Notes: generated by a model from the sequence alone, not told the origin. Numbered from the stretch's first letter, positions 1-8,298 are shown. The stretch is 11,330 nt of DNA from an uncultured Phascolarctobacterium sp. (GCF_900753045.1 NZ_CAADXO010000064.1:1-11330); one strand, 5' to 3'. Made by a program: numbers and translations.

Positions 1-137
1 TCCCTCTAAATTCAGAGAAGCATCCATGATGTAAATATAATTATTCAAATTTTTAGCGGTGTCCAGGAAACTGGGTACATATCAGCAGGTAACTGCCGAA
101 GCATCAGCTTTTTTGCTGTTTGCGGGATGATGAGAGT
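1..137. other. Left-edge stretch, no gene; small hairpins
   Basis: I see no supportable coding region here; all frames are short. On the plus strand there are two small hairpins with GNRA-type loops. One is at about 59-78, with stem core CCAG/CTGG around GAAA, extended by pairs that include two G-T wobbles. The other is at 85-96, GCAG/CTGC around GTAA. They are followed by a CAGC-T6-GCTG dyad at 105-118. These could belong to the 3' end of a transcript entering from the left or to structure downstream of the minus-strand transporter operon. None has the stem plus U-tract layout of a clear intrinsic terminator in either direction. Confidence 0.3.
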
Positions 138-1337
138 TCAGTTGGTGACAAAGGAGGATATCACTGAGGCCTTGGTGACAATACCGCAAAACAGTTTGTT
201 TTCGTCAATTACGGGCAGAGGGAAGGGCGTGCTTGCCGAAAGCGGCATAATATCTGCCACGGGTGTATCAAGATTATCTATCACAGGCACATTGCGCAGA
301 ATGCTTTTATCAAAGGTTGTATAGCCGGAAAGCACCTGCATGGCGCTATCCAATGTGATGATACCGATAAAGCGCAGATGCTCATCAACTACATAAGCAC
401 TGGATACGCCGCTGTTTTTCATATTGCGCAGAGCAACGGCAGCACCGTCGATATTGCGCACGATACATGTCTGCGTACTCATTACGTTACGTACAGTGAA
501 GATTTTACTGGAATCGGCATTATTGATAAAGCTGCGTACATAGTCATCCGCGGGATTGGTAATCATTTCCTCCGGCGTACCAATCTGTACCATGCGTCCG
601 TCACGCAAAATACCGACGTGCGTGCCCAGGCGGAAGGCTTCGTTGATATCGTGGGTGATAAAAACAATGGTTTTGCCGGTCTTTTCCTGAATACGCAGCA
701 GCTCAAACTGTAAATCGTTACGTACCAGAGGATCGAGCGCAGAAAATGCTTCGTCCATCAGCAGAATATCGGGATCGTTGGCAAGTGCGCGGGCAATGCC
801 GACGCGTTGCTTCATGCCGCCGGAAAGTGCGCTGATGCGCGTTTTTTCCCAGCCATGCAGGCCAACCATTTCCAGCATCTGCATAGCCTTTTCGGTACGC
901 TCCTTCAGCGGTACGCCGCGAATCTCCAAACCGTAGTAGGTGTTCTCCAAAACATTACGGTTGCTGATAAGTCCGAAGTTCTGGAACACCATTGCTACCT
1001 TAGTTCGGCGTAGCTCCTGCAGCTGTTTATTGCTGAAGTCGGTAATGTTATCGCCCTCAAGATAAACTGTGCCTGATGTTGGTGGGTTAAGCATATTTAG
1101 GCAACGGATAAGCGTGGATTTGCCGCTGCCGGAAAGACCGATGAGGACAAAAACCTCACCTTTATTGACCGTAAAGTTTATATCAATCAAACCTGCGGTG
1201 ATGCCGGTGGCTTCCTGCACCTCGGTACGGGAAACACCTTGCTCCAGCATGGCCATAGCTTTTTTCTCGTTTTGAGAATGCTCCAGAGGAATAAACAGCT
1301 TGTACAGGTTTTTTACTTGCAATACAGGTACAGTCAT
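138..1337 (-). CDS. opuAA: Glycine betaine/proline ABC transporter ATP-binding protein (OpuAA/ProV family)
   Basis: This is the ATPase subunit of an osmoprotectant importer, acting on the inner face of the membrane to power uptake of glycine betaine or similar compounds. In the 399-aa protein I see Walker A GLSGSGKST (67-75), Q-loop VFQN (117-120), signature LSGGMKQ (171-177), Walker B ILLMDE (191-196) with the D-loop SALD after it, and switch His229. The ProV/OpuAA-type N-terminal extension before the core is also present. Residues from about 282 to 399 form two CBS domains; in OpuA these sense ionic strength or cyclic dinucleotides. The ATG at 1335-1337 directly follows the TAA of the upstream gene with no spare base, and an AGGAGG lies 8 nt before it inside that gene. 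The two genes are therefore cotranscribed and probably translationally coupled. Substrate specificity (betaine, carnitine or proline betaine) cannot be read from the ATPase. Confidence 0.95.
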   Translation of the reverse strand: MTVPVLQVKNLYKLFIPLEHSQNEKKAMAMLEQGVSRTEVQEATGITAGLIDINFTVNKGEVFVLIGLSGSGKSTLIRCLNMLNPPTSGTVYLEGDNITDFSNKQLQELRRTKVAMVFQNFGLISNRNVLENTYYGLEIRGVPLKERTEKAMQMLEMVGLHGWEKTRISALSGGMKQRVGIARALANDPDILLMDEAFSALDPLVRNDLQFELLRIQEKTGKTIVFITHDINEAFRLGTHVGILRDGRMVQIGTPEEMITNPADDYVRSFINNADSSKIFTVRNVMSTQTCIVRNIDGAAVALRNMKNSGVSSAYVVDEHLRFIGIITLDSAMQVLSGYTTFDKSILRNVPVIDNLDTPVADIMPLSASTPFPLPVIDENKLFCGIVTKASVISSFVTN

Positions 1338-3215
1338 TTATTTTTCCTCCTTTTTCTTGTCTGCCAGGCTTTGCGTCAGGCGGTCAATGATAATTGCAAT
1401 AATAACGATAGAAATACCGGCAATGAGTCCACGACCGGATTCGGTACGGTTAATGGCAATCAGCACCTCCATGCCAAGGCCGTTGGCACCAATCATTGCG
1501 CAGGTAACAACCATTGCTACAGCCATCATCATTGTCTGGTTGATGCCTGTCATAATCGTTGGCATGGCCTGCGGAATCTGCACCTTGAACAGCGTTTGCC
1601 AACGCGAAGCGCCGAAGGCAGCGGAGGCTTCGACAACGTTGGGGTCAACCTGCTGAATGCCGTGGCTGGTTAAGCGGATTACAGGCACGACGGCATAAAC
1701 TACCGTAGCAAGAACTGCAGGCACCTTGCCGGGACCGAGCAGCATAACCGCGGGAATCATATAAACAAAGGTGGGCATGGTCTGCATAGCGTCAAGCAGA
1801 GGACGCAGCAGTCTATTTGCCAGTCTGCTGGTGGACACAAGGATGCCGATGGGCAGGCCTAAAAGTAGCGAGATGATAACCGAGGAAATAACTACTGCCA
1901 GTGTTTCATTCATCATGCTCCAATAGCCGAAGGCACCGATGGCGAAGAGTCCTATTCCATAGATAATACCGCGCGACAGCTTGCCTGTGAGCACCTTGCC
2001 CAAGGCAGCGACAGCGATGATAGTCAGCCACCAGGGGATAAAGTTCAGCAATCGTTCGATAGAAAGAATGCACCAGGTAAGAATATCCTTCACCTTATTG
2101 AAGAAGCTTGCGTAGGCAGTGTTGATGTAGTTGACGAAATTGTCGATGGGCTTAGTCCAGTCTACCTGAACTTCTTCCGGGAAGCTCAACAGCCAGTTTG
2201 CTGCAGTTGTTTTATCGCCTTCGAGGGCTTTGTTGATGCTTTGCAGCTTATCCTCAGGCAACCACTGTGCGAGCAGCTCGGGATGGCGCTGCATGAACCA
2301 GATGGCAGCCTCGTCATAGGTGCATTTGGTATCTGCTATGTGTGCCAGCGCTTCTGCAGTGAGTGCGCTGGTGGTGTGATATTTTTGCAGGAAGGCAACA
2401 AACTCCGGTGCTTTGCTTTGCAGCTGCTTGTTGGCAACGATGCAGACGGGTACAGAGCGTGCTTCCGTCAGGCCGCGCTGAAAGCCTACTTCGTTGTAGG
2501 GCTCGTCCTGCAGCAGGACGAGGTCCAGCTTGCCGGTGAGCCAGGTCGGTTCGTAGTTGTAGCCTACAATCGGTTCGCCCTTAGTGTAGGCGGCGAGGAA
2601 GGCGCTGTTCAGCGCCGGCTCGCTGCCGGAACGGAAGTAGACGTAATTTTTGTTTAAACCATAAGCTTCATATTTCAAATAAAGTATCTTATCAATGCTC
2701 CAGCCGGGGATAGAGCCGTAAAGACGGCCCTTTGTGGGATCTTCGGGATCCTTGAACAGGTGCGCGTAGCGTGCCAGGTCTTTGACGGTTTTTAAATCCG
2801 GAGCGAGTGCCTTGATGCCGCGCTTGGCGTCACCCTCAATAAGATAGCGGGGAACATAAAGGCCCTGCTTATCATCATCAAAGTTGATGCCCAGGTTGAG
2901 CAGCTTGCCGGTTTTCATGTCAGCTTCAAAGGTAGGCACGTTATCGGTCCACAGCTCCATATGTACATCTACGTCGCCGCGGAGCAGCGCCGTCTGAATG
3001 ATGGGAGTAGAGCCACTGATAATCTTAGGCGTGATGTTATAGGCGTGAGTGCCGATAAAACCGGCAACAGCGTTGTGAAATTTGACACTGTCCCAGCCGG
3101 CGTCGGCAAAAACAATCTCTTGCTTTGCTTGCTCCTTAGCAGCGTCGACATTGCCTGCTATAAATCCAAGTGAGGTCAGTATGAGTAAAAAAACGGCTGA
3201 TAATTTTCGTAACAT
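1338..3215 (-). CDS. Glycine betaine ABC transporter, fused substrate-binding protein and permease (OpuABC-like)
   Basis: A 625-aa fusion that captures and translocates osmoprotectant. Residues 1-25 are a signal peptide or anchor (KR-type n-region, hydrophobic core, VDA before AK). Residues about 32-330 resemble the betaine-binding fold (ProX/OpuAC), with Trp41, Trp89, Trp172 and Trp225 as candidates for the aromatic cage that binds the quaternary ammonium. About 375-615 is a ProW-type permease with several hydrophobic helices and an EAA-like cytoplasmic loop at about 529-552 (EASAAFGASRW... ending in IPQAMP), which contacts the ATPase. The binding domain precedes the permease; in the well-known lactococcal OpuABC it follows. 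The start is ATG, with GGAGGTG 5 nt upstream. It is the first gene of a two-gene operon with the ATPase. Assignment to the family is firm; the exact ligand is inferred. Confidence 0.93.
   Translation of the reverse strand: MLRKLSAVFLLILTSLGFIAGNVDAAKEQAKQEIVFADAGWDSVKFHNAVAGFIGTHAYNITPKIISGSTPIIQTALLRGDVDVHMELWTDNVPTFEADMKTGKLLNLGINFDDDKQGLYVPRYLIEGDAKRGIKALAPDLKTVKDLARYAHLFKDPEDPTKGRLYGSIPGWSIDKILYLKYEAYGLNKNYVYFRSGSEPALNSAFLAAYTKGEPIVGYNYEPTWLTGKLDLVLLQDEPYNEVGFQRGLTEARSVPVCIVANKQLQSKAPEFVAFLQKYHTTSALTAEALAHIADTKCTYDEAAIWFMQRHPELLAQWLPEDKLQSINKALEGDKTTAANWLLSFPEEVQVDWTKPIDNFVNYINTAYASFFNKVKDILTWCILSIERLLNFIPWWLTIIAVAALGKVLTGKLSRGIIYGIGLFAIGAFGYWSMMNETLAVVISSVIISLLLGLPIGILVSTSRLANRLLRPLLDAMQTMPTFVYMIPAVMLLGPGKVPAVLATVVYAVVPVIRLTSHGIQQVDPNVVEASAAFGASRWQTLFKVQIPQAMPTIMTGINQTMMMAVAMVVTCAMIGANGLGMEVLIAINRTESGRGLIAGISIVIIAIIIDRLTQSLADKKKEEK
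1346..1351 (-). promoter_or_regulatory. Ribosome binding site of the transporter ATPase gene
   Basis: AGGAGG on the minus strand, 8 nt before the ATG and inside the last codons of the upstream fusion gene. It supports the chosen start and coupled translation of the two subunits. Confidence 0.75.
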
Positions 3216-3220
3216 GGCTT

Positions 3221-3227
3221 CACCTCC
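3221..3227 (-). promoter_or_regulatory. Ribosome binding site of the binding protein-permease gene
   Basis: GGAGGTG on the minus strand, 5 nt before the ATG at 3213-3215. It fixes the start in front of a good signal peptide. Confidence 0.75.
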
Positions 3228-3265
3228 GTCAAAGCAATAAAAAGAAAAATACTCTTCTTAAATTT

Positions 3266-3295
3266 ATTTTACAAAGCAAAAATTCTTCTTGTCAA
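3266..3295 (-). promoter_or_regulatory. Sigma-70-type promoter of the osmoprotectant transporter operon
   Basis: On the minus strand there is a perfect -35 TTGACA (3290-3295), 18 bp of spacing, and -10 TAAAAT (3266-3271, one mismatch to TATAAT). Transcription should begin near 3259, leaving a 5' leader of roughly 45 nt before the ATG. This is the best promoter in the intergenic region and points to the transporter genes. Confidence 0.7.
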
Positions 3296-3320
3296 CTGCA
3301 AATGCAACAATGTATAAAAG

Positions 3321-3345
3321 AATAACTTTAAAAACTAAAGTTATT
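3321..3345. promoter_or_regulatory. Perfect 10-bp inverted repeat, possible operator
   Basis: AATAACTTTA (3321-3330), a 5-nt spacer AAAAC, then the exact reverse complement TAAAGTTATT (3336-3345). It is A+T-rich with no following U-tract, so it is more like a protein-binding dyad than a terminator. It lies about 25 bp upstream of the transporter -35 box, a usual place for a regulator of that promoter. A regulator of the csm operon is less likely because the csm start is 260 bp away. The bound protein cannot be named from the sequence. Confidence 0.45.
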
Positions 3346-3536
3346 GTAAATGCAGAGTTCTGTATAAAGAGAAGTGTATGTGGATATTGGTGAGGATGAT
3401 AAAAACAATTAGAAGAGTAATTGAGAAATGTCGGAGTTAAGATTAATAGATATAGAAGAAACAACTGAAAGTATTAAAAATTCGTTATGAAGAGAATGCG
3501 CACCAAATTTTCCTAAAAGGATTTCAAAAAATGTTG

Positions 3537-3542
3537 TATAAT
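3537..3542 (+). promoter_or_regulatory. Candidate -10 element of the csm operon promoter
   Basis: A perfect TATAAT 63 bp before the csm1 start. No good -35 hexamer is found 16-19 bp upstream (that position reads TAAAAG), so the promoter may be weak or need an activator. A small TCCT-AAA-AGGA dyad at 3510-3520 overlaps the -35 position. A second possible -10 (TATAAA, 3573-3578) sits closer to the gene. Only the position in front of the operon and the hexamer support this call. Confidence 0.4.
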
Positions 3543-3593
3543 TATATTAATAGCTTTTTATTACGTTTGTTATATAAAGTTGATTTTCCGAAA

Positions 3594-3599
3594 GGGGGA
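3594..3599 (+). promoter_or_regulatory. Ribosome binding site deciding the GTG start of csm1
   Basis: GGGGGA, 6 nt before GTG at 3606. A later start at the next internal Met (residue 19) would remove the HD motif at residues 14-15, so the GTG is the right start. Confidence 0.7.
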
Positions 3600-3605
3600 T
3601 TTTGA

Positions 3606-6101
3606 GTGGCGGAAATAGATGTATTAATTAAGGCAGCCTTGTTGCATGACATAGGTAAGATGTGTTTGCGTGCTGACCATAGTTTGGGGAATCACTCTAA
3701 TGCCGGAGCAAATTTTTTAAAACAGTATATGGACAATTCTCCGGAAGCAGAGCAGGTTTTACGTTGTTTGCGTTTACACCATGCAAAAGCGTTGAAAATA
3801 GCAAAACCTTTAGCTGATGATTTTAGCTATATTGTATATGAGGCTGATAATATTGCTGCTGCAGCTGACAGACGCGAGCGTGAAGATGAGGGTGTTGACC
3901 GTGGCTTTGATGCACAGTCCTGCTTGCAAAGTGTGTTTAATATTTTTGGAGAACAAACCAGCAATCCGGTTAGCAAATATTATTTACGTGGGCTGAATCC
4001 TTCGGATAAATTTAATTATCCGACAACGGAAATGTGCTATGCTTCAGATGACAAGTATGAAGAGCTTGTAAATGTATTGAAAAGTAATTTTCAACGTGCC
4101 GGTGTACTGGATATGAGTAATGGCGAACTCTTGCGCATTTTGGAGGATGTCATGAGTTACATACCATCTAGTACGAATAAAAATGAAGTTTGTGATATTT
4201 CGTTATATATTCATTCTAAGGTAACAGCAGCGCTTGCCGCTTGTATGTATGAATATTTTTCAGCAAATAAGATTAAAGATTATAAAAAATACTGCTATGA
4301 CCAATCCGGTAATAGTGAATTTAGAAAACAGGATGCATTTTTACTTGTATCAGGAGATTTTTCTGGAATACAAGATTTTATTTATACTGTACCAAGTAAG
4401 GGTGCTTTAAAATCTCTAAGAGGTCGCTCTTTCTATTTAGAAATTTTTATGGAGAATTATATTGATGAGATTTTACAGCAGCTTGGCTTGAGCAGAGCTA
4501 ATCTGTTATATACAGGCGGTGGGCATTTCTATCTTTTAGCTGCTAATACCAGTGCTACAAAAGACAATTTGAAGAAATTGCAGAATGCCTGCAATGAATG
4601 GTTATTGGAAAAATTTGGTACAAAGCTGTATATGGCAATGGGATTTGCTCCCTGCAGTGCTTCTGACTTGCAGAATTCAGGCATGCAACGTAATGTATTT
4701 GCTGCTGTAAGTAAAAAACTAAATCAAGATAAGCTATGTCGCTATGATATTCAAAATTTAGCAAAGCTCTTTGATAGTGACAGCAGTTATAATAAAAATA
4801 TTGATGGCAGCAGAGAATGCGCTGTTTGTCATATGTCCAGTAAAAAATTACTTGCGAATGGTGATGCAGGTGATATTTGTCCAACTTGCAAAGGGCTATT
4901 CCAGTTGGGAGAAAAGCTTTTTAAATCTAATAGACATTTTGCTGTTTTAAGCAAAGCTGTTGGTGAAGAACTGGATTTATTTGGTTATAATAAGCCTCTG
5001 TTTTTAGCTGTCATGGATGAAAAGGAGCTGGAAGAAAACAACAGTAGCCTGGTACGTATTTATAGTAAAAACAAAGCTTTGACAGGTAGAAACATCGGGA
5101 CTCGCTTATGGTTAGCTGATTATTACAGCACTAATGATAAAGGTGCTGTTATGGAGTTTGAAGATTTAGCTGAACAATGTTGCGATGGTGGGCATGGTAT
5201 TAAGCGTTTAGGCGTTTTGCGTGCGGATGTAGATAATTTAGGTGCCGCTTTTATCGGTGGCTTTATCCGTTATGGTACAGAAGAACCGGAAAAATATGCT
5301 ACATTGTCAAGATATGCTGATTTATCCAGAGATTTAGGTATGTTCTTTAAATTGGCAGTAGGTAAGCTTTGCAGAGGTGAGCTGAATGGTTTTGACGACA
5401 TTAATCAGCAGCAATTCAGCTTATATGGCTTACAAAAGCCGGTGCAGAGAAAAGTTCATGTTGTATATTCCGGCGGTGATGATATGTTCATTGTGGGAGC
5501 ATGGGATGAGCTTATAGAGCTTGCTGTAGATATCAGACGAGCTTTTACAAGGTTTACTAATGGCAAATTGAGTTTTTCAGCAGGCCTGGCAATGTTCAGT
5601 CATGGATATCCGATAAGCAAGATGGCTGAAATTACCGGTATGTTGGAGAGTGCAGCTAAGAGCAGCAACAAAATGAAAAATAGCATTGCTTTATTTGGCT
5701 TTGAAACGGAACAGAAAAATGCGGAAAGTGGTTTATGCTGTGAACATATCTATGACTGGACAACGTTTACCGATAAGGTTTGTAAGGAAAAGCTGCAATT
5801 TCTGTTACAGCACCTGAATATAGATACTGTTGACAATAATAAATTGAAGGCTGGCAAAGCTATGCTTTATAGACTGCTGAACTTATTGGAAGAAAAGGAT
5901 GACAACATGAATCTGGCAAGATTTGCCTATACGCTTGGACGTATGCAGCCGGAAAAAGCCTCGGTACAGCTGCAGCAGTGCTACAATGAATTCAGTCAGC
6001 AGATGTATAAATGGTTTAAAGATGCTGATGCCAGAAAACAGTTACGGACAGCTCTTGACTTAATTATTTATTATATTCGTGATACGAAGGAGGATGCATG
6101 A
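3606..6101 (+). CDS. csm1: Type III-A CRISPR effector large subunit Cas10/Csm1
   Basis: The signalling and DNase subunit of the Csm complex, 831 aa, starting at GTG. The N-terminal HD nuclease has His14-Asp15 in LLHDIGK, His58-His59 and Asp81 in YEADN; in the family this domain cleaves ssDNA once target RNA is bound. Palm 1 lies at about 245-315 (SGDFSGIQ, YTGGGHF). A four-Cys zinc site is C405-x2-C408 and C425-x2-C428. Palm 2 has D541 and D543 (ADVDNLG) and the cyclase motif G623-G624-D625-D626 in VVYSGGDDMF, which makes cyclic oligoadenylate from ATP. A helical C-terminal domain follows from about 690. All key residues are intact, so both activities are predicted. It heads the operon and overlaps csm2 by 4 nt. 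No cOA-responsive effector is encoded beside it. Confidence 0.97.
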   Translation: MAEIDVLIKAALLHDIGKMCLRADHSLGNHSNAGANFLKQYMDNSPEAEQVLRCLRLHHAKALKIAKPLADDFSYIVYEADNIAAAADRREREDEGVDRGFDAQSCLQSVFNIFGEQTSNPVSKYYLRGLNPSDKFNYPTTEMCYASDDKYEELVNVLKSNFQRAGVLDMSNGELLRILEDVMSYIPSSTNKNEVCDISLYIHSKVTAALAACMYEYFSANKIKDYKKYCYDQSGNSEFRKQDAFLLVSGDFSGIQDFIYTVPSKGALKSLRGRSFYLEIFMENYIDEILQQLGLSRANLLYTGGGHFYLLAANTSATKDNLKKLQNACNEWLLEKFGTKLYMAMGFAPCSASDLQNSGMQRNVFAAVSKKLNQDKLCRYDIQNLAKLFDSDSSYNKNIDGSRECAVCHMSSKKLLANGDAGDICPTCKGLFQLGEKLFKSNRHFAVLSKAVGEELDLFGYNKPLFLAVMDEKELEENNSSLVRIYSKNKALTGRNIGTRLWLADYYSTNDKGAVMEFEDLAEQCCDGGHGIKRLGVLRADVDNLGAAFIGGFIRYGTEEPEKYATLSRYADLSRDLGMFFKLAVGKLCRGELNGFDDINQQQFSLYGLQKPVQRKVHVVYSGGDDMFIVGAWDELIELAVDIRRAFTRFTNGKLSFSAGLAMFSHGYPISKMAEITGMLESAAKSSNKMKNSIALFGFETEQKNAESGLCCEHIYDWTTFTDKVCKEKLQFLLQHLNIDTVDNNKLKAGKAMLYRLLNLLEEKDDNMNLARFAYTLGRMQPEKASVQLQQCYNEFSQQMYKWFKDADARKQLRTALDLIIYYIRDTKEDA
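6087..6093 (+). promoter_or_regulatory. Ribosome binding site of csm2
   Basis: AAGGAGG inside the end of csm1. It is 4 nt from the ATG at 6098 and 7 nt from the next in-frame ATG at 6101. The longer spacing is more usual, so translation may begin at 6101, one residue shorter. Confidence 0.65.
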
Positions 6102-6589
6102 TGGTTAATAATATGCGGGAACAACTTGTTAAAGCCGGGTATGCGCAGAATAGCAGACCTAATATGCAGAAAAAAGTACAACAATTTGATTTTGAAAATT
6201 TTGATGTTGTAACTGAGACAGAAAAAGCAATTAAAGAGCTGCAATATAAAGATAGATACGATAATATTAAAATTGATGTTACCACTTCGCAAATCAGAAA
6301 GTTTCTGACAGCAGTAAATGTTGTGCGCAATAAAGTTGACCTTTATAAGGCAAAAAACAAAGGTGCTGAATCTTTATCTAAAGAATTGACTGCTGAAATT
6401 AAATTTTTAAAGGTTAATTTGCTCTATCAGGCCGGAAGAACAGCCGCTGTAAAACGATTTATGACAGTTTCAAAGTTGGATGTTATTATTGATAGTATTG
6501 GTGATAGTTTAGCTAGATTTGTGAAATTCACTAAATATGTAGAAGCACTCGTTGCATATCATAAGTTTTTAGGAGGTAAGGATAAATGA
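6098..6589 (+). CDS. csm2: Type III-A CRISPR small subunit Csm2
   Basis: The small alpha-helical subunit that forms the inner filament of the Csm complex and lines the crRNA-target duplex. At 163 aa it is near the long end for Csm2. The first 50 or so residues are polar and poorly conserved. The family-like core is 62-160: TTSQIRKFL (62-70), LLYQAGR (108-114) and YVEALVAYHKFLGG (147-160). These motifs and the position between csm1 and csm3 make the call secure. Its ATG at 6098 overlaps the csm1 stop (ATGA), and its own TGA overlaps the csm3 start in the same way. Two consecutive ATGs leave the exact start uncertain by one codon. Confidence 0.93.
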   Translation: MMVNNMREQLVKAGYAQNSRPNMQKKVQQFDFENFDVVTETEKAIKELQYKDRYDNIKIDVTTSQIRKFLTAVNVVRNKVDLYKAKNKGAESLSKELTAEIKFLKVNLLYQAGRTAAVKRFMTVSKLDVIIDSIGDSLARFVKFTKYVEALVAYHKFLGGKDK

Positions 6590-7281
6590 TGGAAGAACAG
6601 AAAAGACAACAACAGCCATTGCAGGGAAAAATTGTTCTGTCCGGTATTTTGCAGGTACTGACAGGTATGCATATTGGCGGAAGCAGTGACTTCGCTCCGA
6701 TTGGTGCAGTAGACAGCCCCTTTATCCGTGATCCGTTTAGCCATGCGCCCATTATTCCAGGTAGCTCTTTAAAAGGCAAAATTAGAACTTTGCTGGCAAA
6801 GATAAATTGTGATGGTTATGTTTTAAATAAGGTTGCTGATGATAATGAAATTATAGCGCGCTTGTTTGGTGCCAGTGGTAAAAATTATGCTATGCCGGCT
6901 CGTCTGCAGTTTTTCGACTTGTTTGTAACGGAGGATACTAAAAACAATTTTAATGCAATAGAAACAGACACTTACATTGGTGAGGTGAAATTCGAAAATA
7001 CTATTAACAGAGCTAGTGGTGTAGCTAATCCACGCCAGATTGAACGTGTACCGGCAGGAGCGGAGTTTGACTTTAAGCTGGTTTATAATGTTGAAAAACT
7101 GCAGGATGTACAAGAAGATTTAGAAACATTGGCTGAAGGTTTTGAACTGTTGGCTAACGATTATCTTGGCGGACATGGTTCTCGTGGATATGGTAGGGTA
7201 AGATTACATGATATTAAGCTGCGGGCTATTGGTAAGCTGGATATAGATTTAGCAGCCTATGAGGATTTGTTTAAGGATTGA
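6586..7281 (+). CDS. csm3: Type III-A CRISPR backbone RNase Csm3 (RAMP, Cas7 group)
   Basis: The repeated backbone subunit that binds the crRNA and cuts target RNA at 6-nt steps. The 231-aa RAMP protein has TGMHIGGS (26-33), GAVDSPFIRDP (40-50), the crRNA-binding PGSSLKGK (58-65) and a glycine-rich loop GGHGSRGYGR (195-204). Asp43 aligns with the catalytic Asp33 of Streptococcus thermophilus Csm3 (GAID in the same motif), so target slicing should be intact. An N-terminal extension of about 10 polar residues (EEQKRQQQ) precedes the fold. AGGAGGT lies 8 nt before the ATG, and the start overlaps the csm2 stop. A second ATG follows at once, so the start may be one codon later. Confidence 0.97.
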   Translation: MMEEQKRQQQPLQGKIVLSGILQVLTGMHIGGSSDFAPIGAVDSPFIRDPFSHAPIIPGSSLKGKIRTLLAKINCDGYVLNKVADDNEIIARLFGASGKNYAMPARLQFFDLFVTEDTKNNFNAIETDTYIGEVKFENTINRASGVANPRQIERVPAGAEFDFKLVYNVEKLQDVQEDLETLAEGFELLANDYLGGHGSRGYGRVRLHDIKLRAIGKLDIDLAAYEDLFKD

Positions 7282-7284
7282 TGC

Positions 7285-8298
7285 ATGATGATGTATTATA
7301 TTTTTACCTTGAAATTTTTGACACCGGTACATTTCGGTGACACTGCTAATGGAGGCGGTTTGGATAAGTTTGCGCTTCAATGCAGTGCGGATACATTGTT
7401 TGCAGCCTTGTGTAATGAAGCTGCAAATAAAGGGAGTGATGCAGTAGAAACGTTGGTGAAAAAAACAGCAGAAGGGAAGATAGTTTTTTCCAGCTTATTT
7501 CCCTATTGGCGTACTGCTGATAGTGATTTATATTTTTATTTACCAAAACCGTTGCTGAAGCTAGAGCAAGAAGAGCAACGATCCGGAAAAAGCTTTGAGG
7601 AAATCAAACAATTAGCTACTAAGCTGAAAAAGCAGAAAAAATCGACATATATACGTGCTTCGCAGATTAATAGCTTGTTGGAGTCAGGAGGCAGTGATAG
7701 ACAATTTGCTGTGCCTGAGTTTGCTGCTCCACTTGTTGCCGGAAGAGTTGCATTGCGTGAGGAAAAACCGCTTCCATATTATGTGGGCAGCTATGTATTC
7801 AGTGAGCACTCCGGTTTGTATTTCATACTGGGCGTTGAGCATGAAGAAGAGTTTACATTGATCAAGGAGTTGTTGCTTAGTCTTGGCTATAGTGGCATAG
7901 GTGGCAAGCGTAGCAGTGGCTATGGTAAATTCGAACTGGCTGATGAGGAATGGGAGTTGTTTGATGATGGTGGTGTCTATGACGATGATACTGCCATCGC
8001 ATTGATGCTGTATAACGAAAAAAGTAAGTATCAAATGTGCCTTGCTCCTGTTTGTCCCAAGGCTGATGAAATAGCAGTGGTTAAGCAGGGAAGCTATAAG
8101 CTGATTAAGCGTGGTGGTTTTATTGCCTCATCTGCGGCAAAAGATAATATTAAGCGTAATAGTATTTACATGCTGCAGGAAGGCTCATGCTTTCCTGAAA
8201 GATTACGTGGACAAATGCTGCAGCAGACTGTGGACGGTTTAGCACATGATGTTTACCGTGATGGAATAGGAATGTTTGTGGGGTTAAAAAATGAATAG
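7285..8298 (+). CDS. csm4: Type III-A CRISPR crRNA 5'-tag-binding subunit Csm4 (RAMP, Cas5 group)
   Basis: A Cas5-like RAMP that caps the complex at the crRNA 5' tag and contacts Cas10. In the 337-aa protein I see FLTPVHFGD (11-19), SADTLFAALC (34-43), which is the usual Csm4 N-terminal pattern, and the glycine-rich SGIGGKRSSGYGK (203-215). It starts 3 nt after the csm3 stop. Three ATGs in a row (7285, 7288, 7291) make the start uncertain by up to two codons; AAGGA at 7273-7277 best fits the first. It overlaps csm5 by 8 nt. Length and motifs are ordinary for the family. Confidence 0.95.
   Translation: MMMYYIFTLKFLTPVHFGDTANGGGLDKFALQCSADTLFAALCNEAANKGSDAVETLVKKTAEGKIVFSSLFPYWRTADSDLYFYLPKPLLKLEQEEQRSGKSFEEIKQLATKLKKQKKSTYIRASQINSLLESGGSDRQFAVPEFAAPLVAGRVALREEKPLPYYVGSYVFSEHSGLYFILGVEHEEEFTLIKELLLSLGYSGIGGKRSSGYGKFELADEEWELFDDGGVYDDDTAIALMLYNEKSKYQMCLAPVCPKADEIAVVKQGSYKLIKRGGFIASSAAKDNIKRNSIYMLQEGSCFPERLRGQMLQQTVDGLAHDVYRDGIGMFVGLKNE

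Larger units (their letters stand above)
3216..3605. other. AT-rich divergent intergenic region
   Basis: A 390-bp gap between the divergent transporter and CRISPR operons. It holds the transporter promoter and RBS, a perfect inverted repeat, an imperfect duplicated motif around it, and the likely csm promoter. Only tiny open frames occur, for example a 20-codon frame at 3428-3490 with a weak RBS, and none is convincing as a gene. Confidence 0.6.

Noticed and set aside
127..1673. Plus-strand open frames over the transporter genes
   Set aside because: They are shadows of the minus-strand coding sequence, which carries all ABC ATPase and permease motifs.
3264..3464. Minus-strand frame of 66 codons in the intergenic region
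   Set aside because: It overlaps the transporter promoter and dyad, is low-complexity hydrophobic from AT-rich DNA, and has no good ribosome binding site.
3428..3490. 20-codon plus-strand frame (begins MSELRLIDIEE) ahead of csm1
   Set aside because: Reads protein-like, but it is very short with only a weak GAG upstream and lies before the likely csm -10. It could be a gene remnant; I cannot support it as a gene.
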